Assembly (NCBI GenBank): GCA_963626085.1
Contig: CAVFVJ010000004.1
Coordinates: 35,977-99,976, forward strand
Origin: Colivivens sp963626085
GTDB lineage: Bacteria > Bacteroidota > Bacteroidia > Bacteroidales > Bacteroidaceae
DNA: 64,000 nt
Reading direction: 5' to 3'
Below are positions 52,118 to 60,816 of this stretch, piece after piece. The translations under genes and the position numbers were made by a program. Every line of letters starts with the position of its first letter. The stretch's first letter is position 1. The notes below the pieces were generated by a model. That model did not search any database, was not told the origin of the DNA, and saw nothing but the letters and a program-made list of their open reading frames with translations.

Positions 52118-53085
52118 TTTCTCAATCCGAATTTCCTCAATATTCGTTTTATAGTGTACTTCAATCCCAGCCTACAGCATCCGTAAAGCCTGAAGAGCTT
52201 CGGATGACAATTGAAAAGGTGTATGATTCTCTTGGTGTCGTCCTTCACTGCGATTCCGTCACCCAGTTCCAGTTTCGTTTCATTTGCCATATCCATCAGA
52301 CGACTGACAAGAAACTTCTGAGAACTTCTGCGGTACTCTTCTGCTCTTTCCGCAAGACCATGTTCAAGATATACGTCAATTACACCGTTGGCACGCTCGA
52401 TGGACAATGCCAATCTGTCAACAGTAAGCGTTGATGTGGTAGAGTTGGGATTCACATAATAGTAGTAGAGTTGTTCATTCAGGAAGACCGCCTTGTCACA
52501 TACCAACGAATAGCCTCGGGTGAAGGCTGTATCCTCAAAACAGCGGTATTCGAACCGCAATCGGTTCTTTTCGATGAGTTCTTTCAGAAAAAGTTTGTTA
52601 CAACAAATATGGTCTGAACAGCGTTCGATAGCCGTACTGCCTTCTATGATGTCGACCTGAGGATATCTGATTTGCCTATAGGCAGGAGGCTCGTATGAGA
52701 CACGAGCAAAGCCGAATTCCACCATTTGAGCTTTATGCGACTCCAATTTCTCCACCGACAATTCGACTGTCATAGGGTGAATGAAATCGTCCGCATCTAC
52801 AAACATGATATATTTGCCAGATGCAATTTTGATTCCGAAATCACGTACCTTTCCCTGTCCCACATTCTTCTTCAATTCCTTGACCACGAGTGTCATGCCC
52901 CCCCCAAGCCGTATTTCGCCAGCCAACTGAGTAGCGATAGCCACCGACCTGTCGGGTGATGCGTCACTGATGGCGATAATCTCAATGTGGGGGTAAGTCT
53001 GCGCCATTAACGACCGCAGACACCGCTCCACATACTGCTCCACGTTGTACATGGGCACTATGATACTAACCTTGTCCATTATCAA
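52114..53085 (-). CDS. GT2-family glycosyltransferase with G8 tract
   Basis: The 323-residue protein has SIIVPMYNVEQYVERCLRSL, IIAISDASPDRSVAI and the DxD motif MFVDADDFIHP of GT-A family 2 enzymes, with a mainly helical C-terminal half. A G8 tract (52898-52905) encodes Gly61-62-63 in LGGGMTLVV, just before the substrate-binding loop, and is in frame. A ninth G would lead to a TGA about 18 codons later. It overlaps the acyltransferase genes on both sides (4 bp downstream, 20 bp upstream), so a slip here could also affect the neighbours' translation. Confidence 0.9.
   Translation of the reverse strand: MIMDKVSIIVPMYNVEQYVERCLRSLMAQTYPHIEIIAISDASPDRSVAIATQLAGEIRLGGGMTLVVKELKKNVGQGKVRDFGIKIASGKYIMFVDADDFIHPMTVELSVEKLESHKAQMVEFGFARVSYEPPAYRQIRYPQVDIIEGSTAIERCSDHICCNKLFLKELIEKNRLRFEYRCFEDTAFTRGYSLVCDKAVFLNEQLYYYYVNPNSTTSTLTVDRLALSIERANGVIDVYLEHGLAERAEEYRRSSQKFLVSRLMDMANETKLELGDGIAVKDDTKRIIHLFNCHPKLFRLYGCCRLGLKYTIKRILRKFGLRK
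52898..52905 (-). repeat. G8 tract in a GT2 gene (in frame)
   Basis: The coding strand reads CTT-G8-CATG. Codons are CTT GGG GGG GGC ATG, currently ON. Confidence 0.95.
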
Positions 53086-54106
53086 ACACTTTATTACTTA
53101 TTATCTTGAATGTGTAAATACGCAATCTGTCCACCACAAAACAAAATGCGAATATCACCAGAAATGACACTATAGCCACGGGTATCGACATATATGTCCC
53201 ACATTCCTCGTTTATCCTCTCCCACCCATGACTTATCGAGCCACCAATCGCTGGATGGCAATGGAACAGGTAAACGGCAAAAGCCGATGCAGCCACACTG
53301 TTGATAATCGCCACCGCTCCGACCTTCAGTCGTGCGAAGGTGAGAAACAGATAGACCGACATCACTACAACCACGGGATTCAAGTAGCCGTATGGACTGC
53401 TCTTTATTCCCACCAGAAGCAACAGAACCGCTACTGCGAGTAGTACGAGTCCGAGGACAATATACACGACAAAGTTCTTGCTTGCTGAATAGCCAAACAA
53501 TTTGAAATCACACCGACGGAGATAAGCCCCGATGAGGTACAGCCCCACAAGGCTCAGTCCGCTCATACCTTTCATGAAATCACGGCATCCAAGCAGATAA
53601 CCCCCTATAGTACTGAACAGATAAAAAACGATGATGTATGTTCCCAACTCCTTCGCACTGCATCTCTCCACAAAGGCATTCAGCACTGGCGACAAAATCA
53701 TGAGAACGAGGTATGCCCACGGAAACCATCCCCACGTTATACCTTTTAAAAATAGTGCCAGTCCACCGTCAAGCCCCAATACCGAGGCTGTCAACACACT
53801 GGCTCCGCTCCAGAAGACAATCTGATAAAGATAGTTGCAGAATGACTTTGAGTTCAACCTTATCCCGAAATACCCGGAGATGAGCACAAAACCATTCACG
53901 CAAACGATGGACAACGAATGAAGCTCGATGGTACACAATGCGGCAAGTGGGTCTTGACACAAATCTTCTACCGTTGGATTACCACGTGTTGGCACATAAT
54001 GACACAGAAGCACCAACAACATCGAGACAATACGAAGCAACTCGAAGTTGCTCTGACGATGGGTATTATTACCCCCCCCTACACTATTATTAAGCAGCTT
54101 GTTCAT
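53066..54106 (-). CDS. Acyltransferase family 3 protein, phase ON, G8 tract at codons 10-12
   Basis: The 346-residue protein begins MNKLLNNSVGGGNNTHRQSN and then has FELLRIVSMLLVLLCHYVPT, the first helix with the His of membrane O-acyltransferases. About ten helices follow up to FAFCFVVDRLRIYTFK. The G8 tract (54072-54079) encodes Gly10-12. With nine Gs the next codon is TAA, so translation would stop after 12 residues, a clean ON/OFF switch. It likely O-acetylates the glycan. The gene overlaps the downstream GT2 gene by 20 bp and follows the DUF4422 gene by 8 bp. Confidence 0.88.
   Translation of the reverse strand: MNKLLNNSVGGGNNTHRQSNFELLRIVSMLLVLLCHYVPTRGNPTVEDLCQDPLAALCTIELHSLSIVCVNGFVLISGYFGIRLNSKSFCNYLYQIVFWSGASVLTASVLGLDGGLALFLKGITWGWFPWAYLVLMILSPVLNAFVERCSAKELGTYIIVFYLFSTIGGYLLGCRDFMKGMSGLSLVGLYLIGAYLRRCDFKLFGYSASKNFVVYIVLGLVLLAVAVLLLLVGIKSSPYGYLNPVVVVMSVYLFLTFARLKVGAVAIINSVAASAFAVYLFHCHPAIGGSISHGWERINEECGTYMSIPVAIVSFLVIFAFCFVVDRLRIYTFKIISNKVFDNGQG
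54072..54079 (-). repeat. G8 tract near the start of an acyltransferase gene (in frame)
   Basis: The coding strand reads AGTGTA-G8-TAATAAT. Codons are GTA GGG GGG GGT AAT AAT. One added G gives GGG TAA. Confidence 0.95.
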
Positions 54107-54114
54107 ACACGTAT

Positions 54115-54942
54115 CTATCTGTACTGTCTATGAAGAATAAAGGACAAATTATTTCTGACATAATGCTGCAGCCTATTGAACAATGACCAATTGGGACATT
54201 CGTCGTTTATCCAATAAACAGGATAATGACGTACCCTCATCTGTTTCTTCCAGACAAATACAGACAACAACCGCTCACTCATATAGCCGAATATGCGTCC
54301 TTGGTACGCATCATAATACTCTAAATGTACCCTATCTCTCACAGCGAAAAGCACCTTAAAAAGCCAGCTACAGTATTCGTCAAAATCCTCCCATCGCATG
54401 ATCATCATATTGTAAAGGCTTAGCTTGTTGTTCCTGTAGAACACATCACGAAATGCGTCTGAATACTCAGGAGTTAGTTCGTCCACCGTCCGCCTTAATG
54501 TACTGAAGTCCTCGCTCAGATGACAGACGCAATAGTCTGTTACCAGACTGTAGGGATAACACTTTGGTGTAGACAATACAACGTCATACCTTTGGAAAAG
54601 CTTGTCGACATCAGGCACCGTCAAGTCCAAGTGGTCAAAGTCAGACCAACGGACAACCGTGTGGTTGGTAAAAGCATTCCCACATGAGTGGAAGTTGAAG
54701 TACCGCCTATAGTGACACAGACCGATATAGTCTACCGGTTCCATGTTCTTCCACGCCCAATAAAGACCTGTAAGCTCACAGAAATGCGGATTCTCCATGC
54801 TGATGTTGTCGCCAGTGTCATCCCCTTGGATGCCCAAGTCATAACTTGAGTTTGCCTTGCCTACATGGATAGGCATGTAGACATCATCATTCATAAACCG
54901 GTCCGGCTTATGGCAACAGACCAGAATCTTTGTTACACTCAT
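54115..54942 (-). CDS. DUF4422 glycan biosynthesis protein (putative glycosyltransferase)
   Basis: The 275-residue protein matches DUF4422. It opens VTKILVCCHKPDRFMNDDVY, contains GDDTGDNISMENPHFCELTG, then YWAWKNMEPVDYIGLCHYRR, and later MMIMRWEDFDEYCSWLF. The 'YWxWKN...DYIGLxHYRR' pattern is diagnostic. Members occur in capsule and LPS loci and are thought to be glycosyltransferases, though few are characterised. It lies upstream of the ON acyltransferase gene. The 240 bp ahead of it hold repeats rather than a gene. Confidence 0.88.
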   Translation of the reverse strand: MSVTKILVCCHKPDRFMNDDVYMPIHVGKANSSYDLGIQGDDTGDNISMENPHFCELTGLYWAWKNMEPVDYIGLCHYRRYFNFHSCGNAFTNHTVVRWSDFDHLDLTVPDVDKLFQRYDVVLSTPKCYPYSLVTDYCVCHLSEDFSTLRRTVDELTPEYSDAFRDVFYRNNKLSLYNMMIMRWEDFDEYCSWLFKVLFAVRDRVHLEYYDAYQGRIFGYMSERLLSVFVWKKQMRVRHYPVYWINDECPNWSLFNRLQHYVRNNLSFILHRQYR

Positions 54943-55035
54943 ATATCTTGTTCCTTATTTATTACTATCAACAACATGGCTGCTATGCGCAGAAACTCTA
55001 TCCTAATGTTTCCCGTTTCCAGCTCATAGCCCATC

Positions 55036-55185
55036 GGACTGAAAGTCCAAAAAGCACATAGCCCAGGGCAAGCGTAGCGACACCCTGGGCTATGAGCAGG
55101 ATGCCCTTTCATGGCGTACATGTTCAGACGTGTTCGAACTAAAAATCTGTGGTCTTTGAACGTGTCATCCGTGGTCAATGTCACT
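55036..55185. repeat. Intergenic two-hairpin repeat (family 2) plus 'gtgtcatccgtgg' repeat
   Basis: GGACT-GAA-AGTCC near 55037-55049 is followed by CATAGCCCAGGG (55057-55068) pairing with CCCTGGGCTATG (55083-55094) around AAGCGTAGCGACA. Next comes a member of the 'gaacac/catccgtgg' repeat. The frame of 81 codons that crosses it has no protein-like features. Confidence 0.8.
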
Positions 55186-56683
55186 TCGCTAAATATTTAA
55201 AGAAAAATGACTCCTGATAGTTGTGGGCAAAGAATTGGAAATCACACAAATGCGCATATTCACTTGACTCAATTGCATAAAAACTGACTATAGGATCTTC
55301 AATAAGTATTTTCTTATACACCACCAAGTTACGAAATGCCCAATTGTAAGTGTGTGTAGCCGAAAATGATGTCAAGAACAGTATTAAGACCAAAAGTTTC
55401 TTCTGTTTGTGAAAATTGTCTATCACATACATGGTCCAATATACGCAAATCACATATAAGGCAGGGATAGACGCGCGCATCAGAAGATCATTAGCTTGAG
55501 TTATCTTATAGAAAGGCAATGCCAATAATACCAAAATCGAAACCTGTAATATCGGGCTGGTCTTTATTCTGTTTCTTAAGAACCACACATATACTCCTAT
55601 CTGTATCAGCAGGAACAATGGATAGAATATACAAAATTCCCGGACGGTAATAAAATCAAAAACCCATCCCTTTACCCCTGTCGAAGAAGCGCTGTTTGCG
55701 CCATAATAACTTCCTATAACGACCAAGAGTACAAGCGGAAATATGATATTGTGTATTGACAAGGATTCCATGAATTCCTCTTTTGACAGGAACCTGTTTC
55801 CTTTGTTCCCTCTTAACCAGACATAGACCACAATAGGGAACAATCCTATAGCAGCCCAAGGAGAATAGAGGAGAGTAAAGGAATAGACAAAGAAAATGGA
55901 TTTCAAATTAGTCTTCGACAATATCATGATTGTTATTAGCCATAAGGGAATAAATTGGTTGAAACACCACGCTATACCGGCAATATTACCACTCCATGAG
56001 AAATACGGCAAACACCAAGTTCCCACACCAGTTGTTATAAGAAATGAGAATACAGATTTCGCAGAAGAGAAGTCTGCGTGTGGTAGATAGCCGATGACAT
56101 CCAATCCTCCAAAGCAGAAAAAGACAACCAATGCTAAGATTACATTTTTCCATGAAGATACCCTGTTACGCAAAACGAATTCAATTGTATTTACCAACAC
56201 CAAGAATATCCCCAAAGCTGACCACAGCATAAATACAATCCGTGCAACAAGCTCACCACCTATCTTTCCACATGCGGCAGCCGGCAAATAGAAGAAGAGA
56301 TAATACACAAAGGCTACTTTGTCTGAGCCTATAATATCTTGTATTTCCAGCGGTTCTTTGGACAGATCTATATACAATGGCCAACTATTATTGCATAAAT
56401 CACGAAGAAGCGGATTCTTTACTAAAAAATCCCAAGTCTGGCAAAAGAATCCTCCTATACCTGCCAGCCAACTTGCCATAATTGACAGTACCAATATTAT
56501 GGCCAAGTGCTTTTTGTTTAATTTCAGGCGAGAATTCACTTCTGCCCGTTGTACTCTATACAACGAATAAAGAGAAATTGCGATTAGCGGCAATGCATAC
56601 CACAGTCTGATGAACCCAATAAAAAATATGATTAGTGGCAACATCAGATAACCGAGGCTAATACAGTGAAGTTTGTTATTCAT
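55181..56683 (-). CDS. Polytopic membrane protein, possible polymerase or GT-C enzyme
   Basis: The 500-residue protein has about 11-13 membrane helices. Examples are ISLGYLMLPLIIFFIGFIRL, LAIILVLSIMASWLAGIGG and FPLVLLVVIGSYYG. A long loop contains FSWSGNIAGIAWCFNQFIPL. I recognise no short motif that fixes the family. Size, topology and position between the DUF4422 and GtrB-like genes suggest a lipid-linked-sugar using GT-C transferase or a second Wzy-like polymerase. It follows the GtrB-like gene by 5 bp, and a GtrB-GtrA-membrane protein trio is the classic arrangement of glucosyl side-chain transfer systems. It could therefore be the Gtr-type transferase. Confidence 0.65.
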   Translation of the reverse strand: MNNKLHCISLGYLMLPLIIFFIGFIRLWYALPLIAISLYSLYRVQRAEVNSRLKLNKKHLAIILVLSIMASWLAGIGGFFCQTWDFLVKNPLLRDLCNNSWPLYIDLSKEPLEIQDIIGSDKVAFVYYLFFYLPAAACGKIGGELVARIVFMLWSALGIFLVLVNTIEFVLRNRVSSWKNVILALVVFFCFGGLDVIGYLPHADFSSAKSVFSFLITTGVGTWCLPYFSWSGNIAGIAWCFNQFIPLWLITIMILSKTNLKSIFFVYSFTLLYSPWAAIGLFPIVVYVWLRGNKGNRFLSKEEFMESLSIHNIIFPLVLLVVIGSYYGANSASSTGVKGWVFDFITVREFCIFYPLFLLIQIGVYVWFLRNRIKTSPILQVSILVLLALPFYKITQANDLLMRASIPALYVICVYWTMYVIDNFHKQKKLLVLILFLTSFSATHTYNWAFRNLVVYKKILIEDPIVSFYAIESSEYAHLCDFQFFAHNYQESFFFKYLAK

Positions 56684-56688
56684 ACCAG

Positions 56689-57648
56689 TTAACTCTTATT
56701 ATGGTTAATATCTATTTTTTCTCCATTGTATTCAGCGGCTAAATAAGGCGGCCGATTCTTTGTCTCATTGAATATGCGCCCCAGGTATTCTCCCATAATC
56801 CCCAAACAGATTAGCTGTATACCACCAAGGAATAGCATGATGCAAACCAACGTGGTAAAACCTTGAATGGGGTCGCCCAATATGATTCTTTTAATCAAAT
56901 AGAACAAAAGAGCGAAGAAAGAAAGGAGAGCAATCGCCCCCCCCGAAATGCTGGCAAAGCGCAATGGAGCTGTAGTAGAGGACGTTATGCCTTCTATTGC
57001 CAAATCAAACAACGAGATGAAGTTCCAATTACTTGCTCCAGCCACCCGGTCTCCGCGGTCAAAGACAATCTCTTTTTTTCTGTATCCTATCCAACAGAAC
57101 ATGCCTTTCGTATAGCGCTCAGACTCTCTCAGTTGCTTTAGTGCATCAATGCATACCCGGTCCAACAGTCTGAAATCACCGACATTTTGCAATACGTCGA
57201 ATCTGGTAGTGCTTTCCAATATCCTATAAAAAAGCAAAGAGCACTTTCTTCTCAACCATGACTCTTGTCCCCGGTTTGCCCGTTTTGCATAGACATCCTG
57301 ATAGCCCTCTTCCCAATATCTGAGCATTTGGGGTACCAATTGTGGAGGATCCTGCAAGTCTGCATCCATTATTACCATACAATCTCCTGTCGCATAGTCG
57401 AAACCTGCTAACATGGCATTCTCCTTGCCAAAATTTCGGGAGAGATTCACATAGTTGATACGGTTGTCCTGCTGACGGAGTTGCGCAATCAGCTCCAAGG
57501 TATGGTCTTTGGAACCATCATTGACAAAAAGAACCTCCCATTGGTATTGCTCTTTCATGCTGTCCATAAGATCGAGCAATGCTTCATACAAGGAAGGCAG
57601 ACTTTTCTCCTCATTGTATGCAGGTATTAATATCGAAACCTTTTTCAT
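56689..57648 (-). CDS. GtrB/ArnC-like polyprenyl-phosphate GT2 with G8 tract
   Basis: The 319-residue protein has SILIPAYNEEKSLPSLYEAL, VLFVNDGSKDHTLELIA and VIMDADLQDPPQLVPQML, typical of dolichol/undecaprenyl-phosphate sugar transferases. Two C-terminal membrane helices (GGAIALLSFFALLFYLIKRI and LGGIQLICLGIMGEYLGRIF) complete the GtrB/ArnC layout. It makes a sugar-phosphate-lipid donor at the inner membrane. The G8 tract (56937-56944) encodes Ser235-Gly-Gly-Ala238 at the start of the first membrane helix and is in frame. A ninth G leads to a TAA near the end of that helix. It overlaps GtrA by 4 bp. Confidence 0.9.
   Translation of the reverse strand: MKKVSILIPAYNEEKSLPSLYEALLDLMDSMKEQYQWEVLFVNDGSKDHTLELIAQLRQQDNRINYVNLSRNFGKENAMLAGFDYATGDCMVIMDADLQDPPQLVPQMLRYWEEGYQDVYAKRANRGQESWLRRKCSLLFYRILESTTRFDVLQNVGDFRLLDRVCIDALKQLRESERYTKGMFCWIGYRKKEIVFDRGDRVAGASNWNFISLFDLAIEGITSSTTAPLRFASISGGAIALLSFFALLFYLIKRIILGDPIQGFTTLVCIMLFLGGIQLICLGIMGEYLGRIFNETKNRPPYLAAEYNGEKIDINHNKS
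56937..56944 (-). repeat. G8 tract in the GtrB-like gene (in frame)
   Basis: Coding strand TTTC-G8-CGATTGC; codons TCG GGG GGG GCG, currently ON. A frameshift would delete both membrane helices. Confidence 0.95.
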
Positions 57649-58046
57649 GCCTTATGTATTATGAATTTAATCGCTATGAAACTAAAAAAAACAGAGACAA
57701 TTAACATTGGTACATATGCAACATCGGAATTAAGTCCAAGCTGCTGTACAAACAAAGACATGAGCCCCATCCGTACAACAAAGAGATTCACTAAGTGTAC
57801 GGAAATTATTCCAAGAAGATTGGTCAATGTTTGTCTTACCTTAAATGTCCACTTCGTAGTGAGATAATAATTTACGGTCAAACTCACCAAATATCCTATC
57901 ACTAAGGCCACTTGATAGGGAACAATCGTCTTTGCTGCATAGAACAAGGCTGCATCTATGCCAGAGGCAATCACACCGACAATGCAGAACCGTATAAATT
58001 CTGCCAGATTGCGCCTTTTGTCGTCTGCTGTCAATTTGTTTATCAT
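57645..58046 (-). CDS. GtrA-family small membrane protein
   Basis: The 133-residue protein has four membrane helices with the GtrA signature FIRFCIVGVIASGIDAALFY and NYYLTTKWTFK. GtrA proteins are thought to flip or help move polyprenyl-phosphate-linked sugars across the inner membrane for side-chain addition. Its stop overlaps the GtrB-like start by 4 bp, supporting a functional pair. Confidence 0.9.
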   Translation of the reverse strand: MINKLTADDKRRNLAEFIRFCIVGVIASGIDAALFYAAKTIVPYQVALVIGYLVSLTVNYYLTTKWTFKVRQTLTNLLGIISVHLVNLFVVRMGLMSLFVQQLGLNSDVAYVPMLIVSVFFSFIAIKFIIHKA

Positions 58047-58059
58047 CGTTACATTTTTA

Positions 58060-58194
58060 GTACATGCCTACATAACCGTTCAGAGATTATTATCCGTATA
58101 ATCCGTGTTATCCGTGTTCGAACTAATAATCAGAGGTCTCACTTGGCTGTCCGATTGAATACCGTTTATGTTCCGCAGAGTATTATCATGTGGT
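58060..58194. repeat. Intergenic repeats between wzx and gtrA
   Basis: An inverted copy of the 'cacggat...aacac' repeat (ATCCGTATAATCCGTG, then TTATCCGTGTTCG, 58094-58124) is followed by ACTTGGC-NN-TCCGATT and GTTCCGC-GA. The latter is shared with the stretch at 41178-41225. No gene is visible here. Confidence 0.7.
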
Positions 58195-59646
58195 TCATAT
58201 ACCTGTCCCTCTGACTCTCAGTTTAGAGACTAATTGCATCAACAGAGAATCCTTAAAGAAATACAGGATTAAGCCATATACCAATATGCCAGAGCAACCT
58301 TGAATTATAAGAGTCTGAAGGTCTGAGATATTCAATTTTTGAATGCACAACAACACAAAAGCTAATACTATACATCCTAACAAATAGGCAAAATGGTCTT
58401 TCTTGAAGAAAATGACAGGTATATACTTCCTTCCAATAATGTACATGAATACAGTTGTTGCTATTTCTGCACCCACATAAGCTATGGAAGTACCAACGTA
58501 AGAGAAAGACGGTATCAAACAAAGGTTGAGAATCAAGTCAACAACTGCGCCAATAGCACAACACAACGTCACTATATTGACTTTTCCCTTAGGGAAGAGT
58601 ACCTGAATACCCATCACATTAGAGACTGCGACCATAAGGATAATAGGAGCTATGATTTGAGAAGAAAGTATTGAATTCTCAAATGATGTACCACACATTA
58701 CCCGTATTAACGAAGGAGCACAGACAACAAGTGCAACCGTAACTGGCATTGAGATGGCCAATGTGAAATCGTATGACTTCTGTATCAGACTTGCATATTC
58801 TTCATCCTTACTCTCCGCAATAAGGTGGGATGCCCTTGGCATCATTACCGAACCCAGACAGGAGGACATTTGCAATAGCATTTTCATAATCTTAGTAGCT
58901 GTGGCAAAGTAGCCTACAGCCAACGCATCTTTCATGAAGCCAAGCAAAACTGGGTTCAACTGGAGGTAAATGCTCGTCATTATATTGAGGGCAAAAACTT
59001 GGGAAGCTGGTTTTAGATGACGAAAAATATTGAGTTTGGAAAAGATGATGTTCTCTCTATGTATGTATTTTCTCAGTCTAAAGAAGTTGAACAAATTTCC
59101 TCCCAACACACCCAATACAGTGTAAGCGCCATAGTAAATCAAATCATCTTTAGTCTTGACAAAAATAAAAAGCAATGTCATTGTGATCACCCTGATGACA
59201 AGTGCTCTAATTGTTATGTATTTGAAGTCCTCTATTCCTTGATAGAACCACTCACATCCAATAGTTCCAAACAGGATAGTGAGACTCAACACCAAAAACA
59301 GAGGGATTGACGAACTGATTTGCGGAACGAAGACACATAAAATGGCTACAACTAAATAGCCGAATATGGTCAACAAAGAATGGAGCAGGAGGATTTCCAC
59401 TGTCGTCCTGTTCATTTTTACGACATCATTCCTATCTCGTGCTATTTCCCTAACAGCATACAATGGTATGCCCAAGCATGTGAACATTGCCACATAACCA
59501 ATAATTGACGAGAAGAAGTTGACCTGCCCGATACCGTCTGCATCAATGACGCGACAAACATATGGAAATGTTATCAACGGAAACAACATCTGAGATCCCG
59601 TATTGACAAGATTGAGTATATAATTAACCTTTACCGATTGTGCCAT
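58195..59646 (-). CDS. wzx: Wzx-type lipid-linked oligosaccharide flippase
   Basis: The 483-residue protein has about 12-14 membrane helices and opens VKVNYILNLVNTGSQMLFPL, then ITFPYVCRVIDADGIGQVNF, the typical start of Bacteroidota Wzx proteins of the MATE/MVF superfamily. The middle has LAVGYFATATKIMKMLLQMS and SQIIAPIILMVAVSNVMGIQ. It moves undecaprenyl-diphosphate-linked repeat units to the periplasm for Wzy. Its start overlaps the end of the upstream acyltransferase gene by 16 bp. Confidence 0.92.
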   Translation of the reverse strand: MAQSVKVNYILNLVNTGSQMLFPLITFPYVCRVIDADGIGQVNFFSSIIGYVAMFTCLGIPLYAVREIARDRNDVVKMNRTTVEILLLHSLLTIFGYLVVAILCVFVPQISSSIPLFLVLSLTILFGTIGCEWFYQGIEDFKYITIRALVIRVITMTLLFIFVKTKDDLIYYGAYTVLGVLGGNLFNFFRLRKYIHRENIIFSKLNIFRHLKPASQVFALNIMTSIYLQLNPVLLGFMKDALAVGYFATATKIMKMLLQMSSCLGSVMMPRASHLIAESKDEEYASLIQKSYDFTLAISMPVTVALVVCAPSLIRVMCGTSFENSILSSQIIAPIILMVAVSNVMGIQVLFPKGKVNIVTLCCAIGAVVDLILNLCLIPSFSYVGTSIAYVGAEIATTVFMYIIGRKYIPVIFFKKDHFAYLLGCIVLAFVLLCIQKLNISDLQTLIIQGCSGILVYGLILYFFKDSLLMQLVSKLRVRGTGI

Positions 59647-60732
59647 ATTTTGAATTTAATATGTGTGTACGCTATGCAACACAATAGAATCGCAATAATC
59701 ATCATTATACACTGAACTGAATCTAGGTTTTTACCTAAAACATATTGGGCAACGAATATCAAGACATTACTCAATACTAGATAGTCCAACATGTTGTTGC
59801 CATAGATCCCTATCAGAATTTTATATTTTGATACAATCTTTAAATCTTTTATTTTACCCAAGCACACCCAATAGAAAGCGAGAGGAGTACATGGCAAGAT
59901 TATCCAAAAGAAAGAAGGAGGAAAACGATTGGGAAACTTGTGACTTACCAAAGTGTAAGCTACCGTCATTCCTGTTAGCAGGAAAGATACATATAACATC
60001 TTCCTGTTCATTCTCATCCCTCGTTTGGCTATATAAATGCCCGAAAGATAAAACATGGAATATTGAAGCAAGGGGAAACATGCAAATTTTGTTGTTCCAA
60101 CTAAAACCCCGAGCAATGGAATTTCCACATATTCATAAGGTATGCATGTAGAGATTAATGCAAGACAAATTACCCCCCCCCGCAGTCAATTTTGAGTTAT
60201 ACGAGCATATCGTGTTCATTGGTCGATACAGAAACCAGACCAATGGCATAAGCATAGCAAAACTTAAAATAAACTCGGAATAACCTGGAATCTGCCACAA
60301 ACACAATATCTTAAATATTATAAGCAAATTCAAATTTTGAGATACAAATAATGTATATGCAAATCCACTGATATAAAATGCGACCAACAACCGAATCATA
60401 TTCTTTACCAACTTTTTCTTTAACAAGTCATCCTTTGGTTTCTTTAGGTATGCCAACTGTGTAGCACAACCAAAGGCAAGAAGGAAACCTGGAAATGTAA
60501 TTGCGTTGATATAGGTTGAAAACATCCATATCATCGACCTGCCGGTCTCTCCGTTGTGTAATAGCTGAAAGACATGTGCTGCTATCATTCCAATTACGAG
60601 CAAGAGTTTAAACAAATCTAGCTCTACATTGCGAGTGTTATTTGATGTTTGAGTTGAAATAAAACTTTTTAATTTTATCATATACGTATCTATAGATTTC
60701 AGCCCAGAAGACACATCACAATATTGGAACAT
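59631..60732 (-). pseudogene. Acyltransferase family 3 gene, phase OFF at a G9 tract
   Basis: From ATG 60730-60732 (or Met18 at 60681) the frame reads VELDLFKLLLVIGMIAAHVF, a family-3 acyltransferase first helix with His. It continues to LTAGGG at residues 182-187 and stops after 14 more codons. The adjacent frame continues without break from the tract as VICLALISTCIPYEYVEIPL and through five helices to 59631. The frames cross at nine Gs (60173-60181); eight would restore a 366-residue protein. It is the first gene of the locus in transcription order. I read it as reversibly OFF. Confidence 0.88.
60173..60181 (-). repeat. G9 tract causing the OFF frame (needs G8)
   Basis: Coding strand ACTGC-G9-TAATTTG. 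Present codons are GCG GGG GGG GGT AAT. Removing one G gives GCG GGG GGG GTA ATT (Val-Ile) and joins the open frames. Confidence 0.95.
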
Positions 60733-60816
60733 TTAAAAATATTCAATTTGAGTCCTCTTTCAAGTGCTTGTATTCCTAGAACTTAATCATTCTCCTATTC
60801 GTTATCCTTTTCTCGA

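Noticed and set aside
54939..55184. 81-codon open frame between the DUF4422 and 500-residue protein genes
   Set aside because: It reads through a hairpin repeat and a 'gtgtcatccgtgg' repeat, has no protein-like pattern and no ribosome binding site.
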